Source: JBBIMS01 sp964531645 (GTDB lineage Bacteria; Acidobacteriota; Aminicenantia; JBFLYD01; JBBIMS01). Taken from it: a stretch of 64,000 nucleotides of DNA. The stretch is from assembly GCA_964531645.1 (NCBI GenBank), contig CAZHEF010000001.1, positions 186,001 to 250,000 on the forward strand, given 5' to 3'. Numbering within the stretch: position 1 is the stretch's first letter; the number at the start of each line of letters is the position of its first letter. Both the position numbers and the translations under genes were made by a program. The notes under the pieces are model-generated. The model made no database searches. It was given only the letters and a program-made list of their open reading frames with translations, and was not told the origin of the DNA. Positions 44,707-54,496 of the stretch are shown here, in pieces.

Positions 44707-45651
44707 ATGCAAATTTTATGTTTTTCAGGTAGAGAGGATATTGCGGTTGTTTACATTGGAAAATTTAAAGAAGAAAGGCTTGTTGAGTTTGCAGAATCCC
44801 TTGAGCCTCCTTATCCCATAGAAAAGAAATGGGTCCTTACAATATCTACCATGTTTGGCTGTGTGATAAAATGTCTCATGTGTGATGCAGGAAGTTTTTA
44901 CAGAGGCAAACTTTCAAAGGGTGAAATTCTTTCTCAGATTGATTTTCTTGTGAATAAAAGATTTCGAGGGGAAAAGATCCCGGTTGAAAAGTTCAAAATT
45001 CAGTTTTCCCGATTGGGAGAGCCATCATTAAATTCCGCTGTTCTTGATGTTCTCGCCGAACTTCCTTATCTCTATAAAGCTAATGGTCTTATCCCATCCA
45101 TATCTACAATTGCACCCTATGGAACGAATAGATTCTTTGATACCCTTTTTGAAATAAAGGAATCGTTTTTTAAAGGTGGAAAGTTCCAACTTCAATTTTC
45201 CATTCACACAACAGACGAGAAACTAAGAAACCTTTTAGTTCCTGTCAAAAAATGGAGCTTTGAAGAGATTGCAAATTATGGAGAAAAATTCTACAAGAAA
45301 GGTGATAGAAAGATAACACTGAATTTTGCCATGGCAAAAGGAATGCCTGTTGAAAGTGATGTTCTTTTGAAATTCTTTGACCCCAAAAAATTTCTGATTA
45401 AGATTACTCCTCTTAACCCAACATATAAATCCTTAGAAAATGGTCTCATCTCTTATATTGACCCTTATAAAAAGGATAAATATGAAGTAATTGACACTCT
45501 TCGCTCGTCGGGATACGAGGTTATTGTTAGCATTGGTGAGCCCGAAGAAAACATGATTGGAAGCAACTGCGGACAGAATCTGATAAAGCATTTGAGAGAA
45601 AAAAAAGAAATTCCTGATGGATATAAGTATGAAGTTATTTTAGTTGATTGA
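44707..45651 (+). CDS. RlmN/Cfr-like radical SAM protein
   Basis: 314 residues. The radical SAM cluster is FGCVIKCLMCDAG (CX3CX2C), then FSRLGEPSLN (the GEP motif of RlmN), a helical barrel, and near the end GSNCGQN, equivalent to the methyl-carrying cysteine of RlmN and Cfr. The N-terminal helix-hairpin-helix-like domain of true RlmN is missing (only about 40 residues precede the barrel). It could methylate RNA, or a different substrate, by the two-cysteine methyl-transfer mechanism. It ends the three-gene operon with an isochorismatase-like protein and a TrxR-like flavoprotein. Confidence 0.82.
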   Translation: MQILCFSGREDIAVVYIGKFKEERLVEFAESLEPPYPIEKKWVLTISTMFGCVIKCLMCDAGSFYRGKLSKGEILSQIDFLVNKRFRGEKIPVEKFKIQFSRLGEPSLNSAVLDVLAELPYLYKANGLIPSISTIAPYGTNRFFDTLFEIKESFFKGGKFQLQFSIHTTDEKLRNLLVPVKKWSFEEIANYGEKFYKKGDRKITLNFAMAKGMPVESDVLLKFFDPKKFLIKITPLNPTYKSLENGLISYIDPYKKDKYEVIDTLRSSGYEVIVSIGEPEENMIGSNCGQNLIKHLREKKEIPDGYKYEVILVD

Positions 45652-45673
45652 TTCGGGACTCTATTTTTGTTGT

Positions 45674-48517
45674 CTACTTTACTGCAGAAAATATTGCATC
45701 ATGAACCCTAGGTCTTACTTCCCTTATCTTTTGGTTTTCCCTTGTTGGATGAACTCTGTTGTTGAGAAAGACAACAAAAATATCCTTTTCAGGGTCTATC
45801 CATATTGATGTCCCAGTAAATCCGGTGTGTCCGAAGGCTTTTGAGGAAACGAATCTTCCCGCACTACTTCCTTCTTTTGATGGGGTATCCCATCCAATCG
45901 CTCTCGTGCTTTCAGGGATATCTACCTTTTTAGTGAAATATTCTATGGTGCCTCTCTTCAGAATCCTTTTCCCATCAAATACTCCTCCATTCAGGAGGAG
46001 CTGACAAAATTTTGCAAGGTCTTGAACAGTGCTGAAGAGTCCTGCATGACCTGAAACTCCTCCCATTGCATAAGCATTCTCATCATGAACTTCTCCATGG
46101 ACAATTCTTTTTCTCCACGGGTCATTCTCTGTTGGAGCAATCCTTTGAATTAGATTTTTTGGAGGATTGAACATAGTGTCTTTCATTCCGAGGGGCTGGA
46201 AAAGGATTCTATTTATGTAATTTTCAAGGCTTTCTCCCGTCAATTTTTCAATTATCACTCCAAGAAGGATGAAACCAAGGTCGGAATAAACAGATTTTGT
46301 TCCAGGTTCATATTCGAGGTCTTCCTCGCAAATTTTCTTTATTATATTCTCTTTCCCTTTGGTCTCAAGGAAATATCTCTTGTAAGCAGGGAGACCTGAG
46401 GAATGGGTGAGAAGATGCCAGATTGTAATTTTGTCTTTCCCCTTTACTCCAAATTCAGGGATAAAAGAAGGAACTTTAAAATCAAGTTTTAATTTTCCTT
46501 CTTCCCATAGTTTCATGCAGGCGGTTGTTGCGACTATTACCTTTGTAAGGGATGCAAGGTCGTAAATTGTATCAATTTTTACTGGGCTTGAATTTTCCTC
46601 ATAACTTAATTTTCCTAATCCCTTTATAAGGAATAAACCGCCTTTTCTTCCAACTGCAATAGTTGCTCCAGGGAGTGCTTTGTCTTTTATTGATTCTTCA
46701 ATTATTTTGTTAACATTTTCAATCATATCTCCAGATACTCCCGCATCATCTGGACTTACAATTTTCAAAGAGGTGTTCACTTTCGGAGAAAAGATTCCAT
46801 CTCCGATTTTAAAGAGACCAGGAACAGAGACCGGGGATTTCCCTTTTATATCAGTTAAACCAAATATTGCTCTTGCGCCAGCCCTTTGAAGTATCTCAGA
46901 ATAACCGTAGGCACAGAGATAGTTTCTTATTTCAGGGAATTGTCTTACTATGTAAGGATTAGAAAACGCAATTGCTGTAAAAGGTTTCTTCTGAATTGAA
47001 AGCAATTTTATAAAATCTGAAAGTTCCTGAGGAAGGGCAATTGTATCTTTCAATGCAGTAGTTCTAACAAAAATTCCTGCAACAGTTGCATCATACTCAT
47101 TTAATTTTTCAAGAATAGAGAGCAATTTTCCCTTGTCTGTTTCAGTATGGATAATCTTTGTCTCACACTTATCATAAATCTTTTTGCATTCGTTCAGGAA
47201 TGGCGAAGGAAGGGAAGGATTATCTTCATCGATTATTGCGAGGGCTAAGATTTTCCCTTGTCCTCTCGGATCAATCGGAACCGCATTGTCATAATTTCTA
47301 AGAAGGGTTATGGAATCACTGGCAATCTTTTCTGCCTTTTCAATATTGGATGGGTCTGCAAGGATTTTATTCAAGCTTTCAATATTTGAAAACCTTTTTT
47401 TGTGAATTCCAAGCCATGCTTTTGCAGAAAGAATCCTTCTGACAGACTCGTCAATCCTCTTTTCCGTTAAAATACCTTTTTTCAGGGCATCCTTTATTGC
47501 TTCTATGGCTGAAAGAGGTGCTGGAGGAATTAAGACCATGTCAACACCCGCCACAATTGCCTTTATAGCTGCATCTCCTATCCAGTAATTTTTTGTGATT
47601 CCACCCATATCCATGGCATCAGTAACCACAACACCTTTGAAACCGATTTCCTTTCTCAGAATTTCATTTATAATTTTTTCTGAAAGAGTTGATGGTATGT
47701 TATCGTCGATCCCAGGAAGAGCTATGTGGGCTGTCATTATTGCTTTCACACCTGTTTTTATTGCTGATTTAAAAGGATAAAGTTCAACTTTTTCGAGTCT
47801 TTCTCTGTTGGCGGGAATGAATGCGAGGGTTGTGTGGGAGTCAAGGGATGTGTCACCATGACCTGGAAAGTGCTTTGCTGTTGCAATGAGTTTATCGTCC
47901 TGACAACCTTTTATAAATGCAACTCCTAACTTTGCCACAAGCTCAGGGTCCTCACCAAAAGCTCTTATGTTTATTATTGGATTGTCGGGATTTGAGTTTA
48001 CATCCACAACAGGGGCAAATGTCCAGTTGATTCCAACAGCTCTTGCCTCAAGAGCAGTTATTTTCCCCTGGAAGTATGCATATTCCTCTGAACCCGTTGC
48101 TCCTATTGCCATTAGAAACGGAAAAGAGACCGCACTTGTGAGCTGATTTCCTGTTCCCCTTTCAAGGTCAGATGCAATGAAAAGAGGGAATTTAGCAATT
48201 CTTTGAAGCTCATTTATCAAAACGCTCGCTTCAAAAATCTCTCCACCAAACATTATTAAACCGCCAACATTGCGATACTTTACCAAGTTAGAGAGCTCTT
48301 TGAAATATTCGCTTTTCAGATTTACAAATCTTCCTGAAAATGGAATCATTATGAGCTGTCCAATCTTTTCATCCAGAGTCATTCCTTTCAAAGTTTTCTC
48401 TACCCACTCTCTATCACTCTCTGAGAGTTGAAAGTATTTTTCCTGCGATGTAAGAAAGGAATTGAAAATTAAAAATACTGAAAGGATGATGAGGGACGGA
48501 ATAAAAGATTTTTTCAT
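45674..48517 (-). CDS. GH3 (NagZ-like) beta-N-acetylhexosaminidase fused to beta-lactamase-like serine hydrolase
   Basis: 947 residues with a signal sequence (SFIPSLIILSVFLIFNSF). Residues about 30-370 form a GH3 TIM barrel with the NagZ motif AKHFPGHGDTSLDSHTTL and VVTDAMDMGGI. A C-terminal GH3 sandwich follows. Residues about 600-947 form a beta-lactamase/DD-peptidase-like domain with SxxK as SLTK, YSD replacing the usual YxN, and HTGFTGTSIWID. The combination fits periplasmic turnover of peptidoglycan, releasing GlcNAc and cutting peptides or esters. Gene order gives no further hint. Confidence 0.93.
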   Translation of the reverse strand: MKKSFIPSLIILSVFLIFNSFLTSQEKYFQLSESDREWVEKTLKGMTLDEKIGQLIMIPFSGRFVNLKSEYFKELSNLVKYRNVGGLIMFGGEIFEASVLINELQRIAKFPLFIASDLERGTGNQLTSAVSFPFLMAIGATGSEEYAYFQGKITALEARAVGINWTFAPVVDVNSNPDNPIINIRAFGEDPELVAKLGVAFIKGCQDDKLIATAKHFPGHGDTSLDSHTTLAFIPANRERLEKVELYPFKSAIKTGVKAIMTAHIALPGIDDNIPSTLSEKIINEILRKEIGFKGVVVTDAMDMGGITKNYWIGDAAIKAIVAGVDMVLIPPAPLSAIEAIKDALKKGILTEKRIDESVRRILSAKAWLGIHKKRFSNIESLNKILADPSNIEKAEKIASDSITLLRNYDNAVPIDPRGQGKILALAIIDEDNPSLPSPFLNECKKIYDKCETKIIHTETDKGKLLSILEKLNEYDATVAGIFVRTTALKDTIALPQELSDFIKLLSIQKKPFTAIAFSNPYIVRQFPEIRNYLCAYGYSEILQRAGARAIFGLTDIKGKSPVSVPGLFKIGDGIFSPKVNTSLKIVSPDDAGVSGDMIENVNKIIEESIKDKALPGATIAVGRKGGLFLIKGLGKLSYEENSSPVKIDTIYDLASLTKVIVATTACMKLWEEGKLKLDFKVPSFIPEFGVKGKDKITIWHLLTHSSGLPAYKRYFLETKGKENIIKKICEEDLEYEPGTKSVYSDLGFILLGVIIEKLTGESLENYINRILFQPLGMKDTMFNPPKNLIQRIAPTENDPWRKRIVHGEVHDENAYAMGGVSGHAGLFSTVQDLAKFCQLLLNGGVFDGKRILKRGTIEYFTKKVDIPESTRAIGWDTPSKEGSSAGRFVSSKAFGHTGFTGTSIWIDPEKDIFVVFLNNRVHPTRENQKIREVRPRVHDAIFSAVK

Positions 48518-48518
48518 T

Positions 48519-49646
48519 TTATACCTCCAGGAATTTTAAATAATTTTCCGTTGATTTTAATCCATGCCCTGTTAAAGGAATAACGACAATCTCACTATTT
48601 TTCATTTTATATTTTTTAAAACCTGCAATTGCAGTTGCAGAGGTTGGCTCAATATAAATCCCTTTTCTTGAAAGCTCAAAGGCGGACTCTAAAATTTCTT
48701 CCTCCTTTACAACAATGACATCGCCATCTGTTTCTTTTATTATCCTGAAAATATTCTGCCATCTTGCTGGTTTTGCAACTGCAATCCCCTCTGCAATTGT
48801 TTTTTTCGTTTCTATTTCTGGTATCTCTTTAAGATTTTCTTTAAAAATTCTATATATGGGAGAGCAATTTTCAGCCTGTATAGCGACAAAACGAGGTATT
48901 CTTCTAATAAGTCCTGAATCCAAAAGCTCTTTGAAGCCGATGTAAGCACCTATTAACAATGTTCCATTTCCAACGGGTAAAATAATTGTATCAGGTTCTT
49001 TTAAGCCCAATTGTTCCCATATTTCGTAGGAGAAAGTTTTTGTTCCCTGAAAAAAGAAGGGATTCCAGACATGGCTTGCATAGTAAGAATTATCAGCTGA
49101 TCGAAGTGCTGATTCTCTTACATCATCTCTTGTTCCTGGAACTATATTAATTTTTGCTCCGTAAGCTCTGATTTGAGATATTTTAGATGGAGATGCATTT
49201 TCTGGAACAAATATCTCGCATTCAATTCCTGCTCTTGCACAGTACGCGGATATCGCACAACCTGCATTCCCAGACGAGTCTTCAACAATCTTTTTTATCC
49301 CCAGTTCTTTCAATTTGCTTACAAGAACAGTTGCTCCTCTATCTTTGAAAGAACCTGTAGGAAAAAGAAAATCAAGTTTTGCAAAGAATTCTTTCCGAGA
49401 TATTTCAAATTTTATCAATGGGGTAAAATCCTCTTCAAAGGATACAATATTTTCATCTTTTTCAATGGGTATAAAATCTCTGTATCTCCAGAGGGATCTT
49501 TTCTCTTTTATTTTTGCAGGTTCAATCTTTCCTTTAAACTCTATATCAAGAAAAGACCCGCACTCACATTTCCAGATGGGTTGAGATAGGGGATATTCTG
49601 CATTACAACTTTTACAAAAGAATCTGAAAAAGAATTCATTTTTCAT
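48519..49646 (-). CDS. thrC: Threonine synthase
   Basis: 375 residues with an N-terminal zinc-ribbon-like region (CKSCN and CECG), typical of the archaeal/Gram-positive threonine synthase branch, then the PLP lysine in GSFKDRGATV, DSSGNAGCAISAYCARAG, LPVGNGTLLIGAY and a C-terminal GHGLKST. It converts O-phosphohomoserine to threonine. Its start overlaps the end of ridA by 11 bases. RidA family enzymes clear the reactive enamines made by PLP threonine-pathway enzymes, so the pairing is functionally sensible. Confidence 0.93.
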   Translation of the reverse strand: MKNEFFFRFFCKSCNAEYPLSQPIWKCECGSFLDIEFKGKIEPAKIKEKRSLWRYRDFIPIEKDENIVSFEEDFTPLIKFEISRKEFFAKLDFLFPTGSFKDRGATVLVSKLKELGIKKIVEDSSGNAGCAISAYCARAGIECEIFVPENASPSKISQIRAYGAKINIVPGTRDDVRESALRSADNSYYASHVWNPFFFQGTKTFSYEIWEQLGLKEPDTIILPVGNGTLLIGAYIGFKELLDSGLIRRIPRFVAIQAENCSPIYRIFKENLKEIPEIETKKTIAEGIAVAKPARWQNIFRIIKETDGDVIVVKEEEILESAFELSRKGIYIEPTSATAIAGFKKYKMKNSEIVVIPLTGHGLKSTENYLKFLEV

Positions 49647-50028
49647 GGGGTATAACTGCTATTGCCTCTATTTCAATCTGAAAGCCATGATGAAGTTCCT
49701 TTGCAGAGACAACAGAACGGGCTGGCTTGTGTGCCCCAAAAAACTCTGAATAAACTTTGTTAGCTCTATCCCAGAGCCCAATATCTGAGATATAAACAGT
49801 TGTTTTTAAAACATATTTTAAGTCTGAGCCAGCGGAAATCAATATCTCTTTTACATTTTTCAATACCTGAAGGGTTTGCTCTTCTATGGAGCCTATTTTC
49901 TTTTCTCCTGTTAAAGGGTCTATGGGCAACTGGCCGGAAATAAAAATTAAATTACCGTAAATTATCCCCTGGGAATAATGCCCTGCTGGCTTCGGAGCTT
50001 TCTCACTAAAAACTTTCTTAATTTTCAT
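49636..50028 (-). CDS. ridA: RidA family reactive imine/enamine deaminase
   Basis: 130 residues matching RidA/YjgF: APKPAGHYSQGIIYGNLIFISGQLPIDP, NVKEILISAGSDLKYVLKTTVYISD, and the substrate arginine in HKPARSVVSAKEL. It hydrolyses 2-aminoacrylate and related intermediates released by PLP enzymes. It precedes threonine synthase by overlap, in keeping with detoxification of threonine-pathway by-products. Confidence 0.95.
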   Translation of the reverse strand: MKIKKVFSEKAPKPAGHYSQGIIYGNLIFISGQLPIDPLTGEKKIGSIEEQTLQVLKNVKEILISAGSDLKYVLKTTVYISDIGLWDRANKVYSEFFGAHKPARSVVSAKELHHGFQIEIEAIAVIPHEK

Positions 50029-50151
50029 AGCAATATTTTACTTTAAAAAATCATGAATTTCTATTTAAAGACTAATATTTAGGCTTTCAATTTTTTGCAA
50101 GATTATCAACTAACTTTAATTTTTGGCTTTCTTCCTTTAAAATTTAATCTG

Positions 50152-51501
50152 ATGGGGTACAAGAGGGTGGCTATAATAGGTCTTCCAAATGTTGGGAAGT
50201 CCACACTTTTTAATAGGATTATAAAAAAAAGAAAGGCTCTTATTCACTCCCTTGAAGGGATGACCAGGGACTCCATAAGGGAGATCGCAAGCTGGAAGGG
50301 TGTGGAATTCGAGCTTATTGATACAGGAGGGCTCTGGGACTCTAATGATGTAATTCTAAATAAGGTCAAGAAAAAAGCAATGGAGGAAGCCCTTAACTCA
50401 GACCTTTCCCTTTTCCTTCTTGACGTAAGAAGACCAATAACTCCGTATGAGGAAGGATTATTCAGAGAGATAAAAAGGAAGAATAAGGATGTTTTAGTTG
50501 TTCTTAATAAAGTGGATTCGCCTCATCAAGATATCTCGGTTTCTGAATATTGTAGATTGGGAGTTGATAAAGTCTTTCCTGTATCAGCTGAGCATGGTTT
50601 GAAGATAAGTGAGCTCCTTGATGAAATTATTAAAAGAATTGGAAAGAGTAGCCAGCCTAAGATGGGGAAAGTAGAATTAAAGCTTGCAATTGTTGGAAAG
50701 GCAAATGTTGGAAAGTCGTCTATAATAAATAAGATTCTCGGTTATGATAGATTGATTGTTTCAGAAATACCAGGAACAACAAGGGATACTGTTGACACTC
50801 TTGTCATAAGAAATAAAATCCCCATTCTTCTTCTTGACACTGCTGGTATTAGAAAACTCGGTAAAATAAAGGATGGAAGAGAAGCTGCATCTGTTATAAG
50901 GTCAGCGAAAGTTATTGAAAATGCTGATGTGGTCTGCCTTGTGATTGATGGAACTGAGGGGCTCCGGAAAAATGATATTTTTATAGCAAGATTGATAAAT
51001 AAAGCTTACAAACCAATGCTGATAGCTATAAATAAATGGGACCTCATAAAGTCCAAGGATATTTATCCCACTCAGTTCGGCAATGTAATAAAATCCCGTT
51101 ATCCTTTTCTTGATTCTGTTCCGAAAATATATGTGTCTGCAGTAACAGGAAAGAATATTTTGAGAATTTTAGATGAGGCAATTGAATTGAAGAACAAAGC
51201 GATGAAAGAGATTCCAGCCAGCGAACTTGAAAATTTTAGAAAAGAGATAGAAGAAAGCCCTATAACCACTGATGATGGAAAAATTGTTGATATAAGGAAG
51301 ATTTTTCATGTCCCGGGAATACCACCCAAATTTTTGCTTCTAACCTTTTCAGGCAAAAGATTGAACAAGTCTTGGGAATCATGGCTGAGAAAAAAGATTA
51401 CTGAAAAATTTGAATTGAGGGGGATTTTATTTAAGATGGTTTTGAGGAAAAGGATAAAAAGAGGAAATAAAAATAAACTCGAAACTTTTAAATTTTCCTG
51501 A
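50152..51501 (+). CDS. der: Ribosome biogenesis GTPase Der
   Basis: 449 residues from ATG 50152 (MGYKRVAIIGLPNVGKST). An upstream TTG at 50095 extends the frame without support. Two consecutive Era-like GTPase domains are seen: the first with GLPNVGKSTL and DTGG, the second with GKANVGKSSI, DTAGI and NKWD, then the C-terminal KH-like domain ending LRKRIKRGNKNKLETFK. It assists 50S assembly. The second P-loop and the KH domain confirm Der rather than Era. Confidence 0.96.
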   Translation: MGYKRVAIIGLPNVGKSTLFNRIIKKRKALIHSLEGMTRDSIREIASWKGVEFELIDTGGLWDSNDVILNKVKKKAMEEALNSDLSLFLLDVRRPITPYEEGLFREIKRKNKDVLVVLNKVDSPHQDISVSEYCRLGVDKVFPVSAEHGLKISELLDEIIKRIGKSSQPKMGKVELKLAIVGKANVGKSSIINKILGYDRLIVSEIPGTTRDTVDTLVIRNKIPILLLDTAGIRKLGKIKDGREAASVIRSAKVIENADVVCLVIDGTEGLRKNDIFIARLINKAYKPMLIAINKWDLIKSKDIYPTQFGNVIKSRYPFLDSVPKIYVSAVTGKNILRILDEAIELKNKAMKEIPASELENFRKEIEESPITTDDGKIVDIRKIFHVPGIPPKFLLLTFSGKRLNKSWESWLRKKITEKFELRGILFKMVLRKRIKRGNKNKLETFKFS

Positions 51502-51550
51502 AGGTATTAATTATTAAGTAAATATATAAGTAAATATAGAGGAGGTCGCC

Positions 51551-51958
51551 ATGAAAAGAAATTTTTTAATTATTTTCGGGATTTTACTGATAATTCCAAT
51601 TCTTTTAAATGCTCAACCCCAGAGACCTGAAAGATTTTACAATCCCGAGACTGTTGTCACGGTTTCAGGAGAAATTCAGAATGTTGAAACAAGAACATTT
51701 GGTCCATCAGGATTTGGCTTATTAGTTCTTTACCTTAAAACTGATAAAGAAACTATTACAGTGAATGTTGGTCCTGAAGAATATGTTTCTTCTCAAAATT
51801 TTAAGTTTGAAAAGGGCGATAAAATAGTAGTTAAAGGTTCAAAAGCTGAGATAAGGGGCGAGAATGTTATTCTTGCAGCAGAGATTCGAAAGGGTGATAA
51901 AGTTCTGAAGCTCAGGGATGAGAACGGGATGCCTCTGTGGCGTAGTCCAAGGAGGTGA
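51551..51958 (+). CDS. Secreted OB-fold-like protein, hypothetical
   Basis: 135 residues, SD AGGAGGTCGCC upstream of ATG, signal sequence (LIIFGILLIIPILLNAQ). The mature part (VVTVSGEIQNVETRTFGPSG, LKTDKETITVNVGPEEY, FEKGDKIVVKGSKAEIRGEN) resembles small beta-barrel OB-fold periplasmic proteins of the YgiW/NirD-like kind. It ends RDENGMPLWRSPRR. Function unknown. The gene stands alone on a short AT-rich leader. Confidence 0.72.
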   Translation: MKRNFLIIFGILLIIPILLNAQPQRPERFYNPETVVTVSGEIQNVETRTFGPSGFGLLVLYLKTDKETITVNVGPEEYVSSQNFKFEKGDKIVVKGSKAEIRGENVILAAEIRKGDKVLKLRDENGMPLWRSPRR

Positions 51959-52090
51959 TTCAGAGGGTTTAACTGATTTTTAAAAAAATTTTGAAAATTT
52001 GTTTTTAAAAAATAAAATGGGTTCTTTTTTACAGTTTTATAATCATTTCTATGAACTTTGAAAGGTTAAAAAGAAATTGAAGGAGGGAAA

Positions 52091-53249
52091 ATGTCTTTTA
52101 AAGATCGACAAAAAACTGGCTTTATCTTTCTTCTGGTTTCTTCTCTTGTAATCTTTCTTCTTTTTTCAGGTTTTGAGATCAAAACAGAGGGATTGAAAAT
52201 TCGCCCAGTAAGAGATGATGTCGGTTTTTGTTGGAATTACGAGACCATGAAAAAGCTTGTCGATTATTTAGAGTCTCACGAAAATGGGAATTTTCAAAGA
52301 GAAGGTCTTGTAGCAGGGATATCTCCTCACGACGACTATCTCTATGCAGGAAGAATTTATTATCCTCTTTATAAAATTCTTAGAACAAAAGAGGTGGTTA
52401 TTTTTGGAGTCACCCATGGAATTGTTAGAAACGAAATAAAAGGTCTTGACTCAATTCTTATTCTTGATGAGTTTGATCTCTGGAAGGGGGGTATTAAAAC
52501 CGATTGAAATTTCTATGCTAAGGGAATACCTGAAAAACAATTTGAAAAAGGAGTATTTCATTGTAAATAATCGAGCCCATGAGCTTGAACATTCCATAGA
52601 AGCCCTTATCCCATTTTTACAATATTTAAATCCTGATGTGAGAATAACTCCCATAATGATTTCTCCAATGCCCTTTGAAAAAATGCAGGAGCTCACCTCT
52701 CATTTGTCTTCTGTTATCTCCGAGTACATTGTTAAAAATAAAATTAAACTTGGCGAAGACATCTTTTTCCTTATCTCTGCAGATGCGAATCATTACGGAA
52801 AGGATTTTGGAAACCTTGCCTTTGGTGAAGGAGCGTCTGCATGGGAAAAAGCCCTATCCTTTGACAGGATGCTTATCGATGGTTATCTCACTGGTTTAAT
52901 TGATGTAAAGAAAATTTCTGGTTTAACAGGAAAACTCTGGGGAAAAACTTATCTTGATTATAAAAATTCATACTGGTGTGGTAAATATTCTATCCCTTTC
53001 GGGCTTTTAACTGTGAAGAAGATCATTGGACAACTTTTGAACAAAAAAATCCGCGGACAGCTCTTTCGGTTCTCTGATACATACAGTGAAGGAGTGATGC
53101 CTCTTAAAAAGACCGGTCTTGGTATTACAGCACCATTCTCTCTAAGCCACTGGGTAAGTTTCTTTTCAGCAGGTTATTATATAGAATACTGCAATTTCCT
53201 TGCTTATTATTTTCTTAGATTTTCATATTTTGTAGACAGAATGGAATAG
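52091..53249 (+). pseudogene. MEMO-family (AmmeMemoRadiSam) protein, frameshifted
   Basis: An ATG after GGAGGGAAA starts a membrane-anchored protein (TGFIFLLVSSLVIFLLF). The first segment (52091-52507) has VAGISPHDDYLYAGRIY and VVIFGVTHGI. The second (52446-53249) has RAHELEHSIEALIPFLQY and SADANHYGKDFG. The metal histidines of MEMO proteins are split between them. A run of six G at 52486-52491 has one G too many: with five G the frames join as LWKGVLKPIEIS. It is a sequencing error, a real pseudogene, or a slippery tract. MEMO proteins are dioxygenase-like and commonly neighbour AMMECR1 and radical SAM genes, which are not seen here. Confidence 0.82.
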
Positions 53250-53293
53250 TTAATTTAAAATAAAATCTGATTTAATTTTTAGGAGGAATTATA

Positions 53294-54496
53294 ATGAAAA
53301 TATCTGAGAGAGGGAGAAATATTCAGGCTTCTCCAATTAGAAGGCTTGTCCCCCTTGCAGATCAGGCTAAAAAGAAAGGGATTAAAGTCTATCACTTAAA
53401 TATAGGACAACCTGATATTCCGACTCCAGGGCCAGTGTTTGAGGCAATAAAGAATTTCAACGAAAAGGTTCTGAGTTATGGTCCATCCCAGGGACTTCCT
53501 GAACTGAGAGAGGAAATTGCAAAATACTTCAGGGAATACGGAATTGATTTAACTATGGAAAATGTTCTAATAACGCTTGGAGGAAGCGAGGCAATTCACT
53601 TTGCTTTCTCCGTTATAGCAGACCCGGGAGATGAAATTATAATTCCAGAGCCTTATTATACAAACTACAACGGATACGCTTCCTTTGCTGGAATTAGGAT
53701 TGTTCCTGTAACATCTAAAGCTGAAGGTGGTTATAGGCTTCCTTCTGTTGAGGAAATAGAAAATAAAATAACCTCAAAAACAAAAGGGATTCTTATTTGC
53801 TCTCCCAACAATCCCACTGGAACAGTCTACAGTGATGAAGAGCTCGGTAGAATTGTCTATCTCGCTAAAAAGCATGACCTATTCATTATTGGAGATGAGG
53901 TATATAAAGAATTTATATATGATGGCTTAAAGCACAGGAGTATTCTTGAGTTGAAAGGTGTTGAAGAGAGGACAATTGTAGTTGATTCTATCTCCAAGAG
54001 ATTCAGTAGTTGTGGAGCAAGAATTGGAGCAATAATAACAAGAAACAAGGAAATTATGGATTCCCTCGTCCGATTTGCGCAGGCAAGACTCTGTCCTCCC
54101 ACAATTGAGCAGATAGGAGCAATTGCAGCTTATAGAATGGGTATGTCCTATTTTAAGCCTATAAATGAAGAATACCAGATGAGAAGGGACGCCATGTTCT
54201 CGGCCCTTGAAAAAATGGAAGGAGTTATAATTAAGAAGCCCCAGGGTGCTTTCTATATATTTACAAAATTACCTGTTAAGGATGCAGATGAGTTTGCCCA
54301 ATGGCTTTTGAAGGATTTTTCCGTGGATGGAGAGACTATAATGGTTGCTCCTGGAAATGGATTTTATGGAACAGAGGGGCTTGGAACGAATGAAATCCGT
54401 CTCGCTTATGTTCTGAATGTTGAAAGTATAAACAGGGCAATGTCAATTTTTGAAAAAGGACTTAAAGAGTTCAGGGTAAATGCTTCCAACATTTGA
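53294..54496 (+). CDS. Class I/II aminotransferase (aspartate aminotransferase-like)
   Basis: 400 residues from ATG with AGGAGGAATTATA upstream. The family words are HLNIGQPDIPTP, LRIEI-like, LTLGGSEAIHFAF, ICSPNNPTGTVY, GDEVYKEFIYDG, the PLP lysine in DSISKRFSSCGARIG, and APGNGFYGTEG. It transfers amino groups between amino acids and 2-oxoacids. Its 3' end overlaps the start of mtnA by 17 bases, hinting at a role in methionine salvage or aromatic amino acid transamination. Confidence 0.92.
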   Translation: MKISERGRNIQASPIRRLVPLADQAKKKGIKVYHLNIGQPDIPTPGPVFEAIKNFNEKVLSYGPSQGLPELREEIAKYFREYGIDLTMENVLITLGGSEAIHFAFSVIADPGDEIIIPEPYYTNYNGYASFAGIRIVPVTSKAEGGYRLPSVEEIENKITSKTKGILICSPNNPTGTVYSDEELGRIVYLAKKHDLFIIGDEVYKEFIYDGLKHRSILELKGVEERTIVVDSISKRFSSCGARIGAIITRNKEIMDSLVRFAQARLCPPTIEQIGAIAAYRMGMSYFKPINEEYQMRRDAMFSALEKMEGVIIKKPQGAFYIFTKLPVKDADEFAQWLLKDFSVDGETIMVAPGNGFYGTEGLGTNEIRLAYVLNVESINRAMSIFEKGLKEFRVNASNI

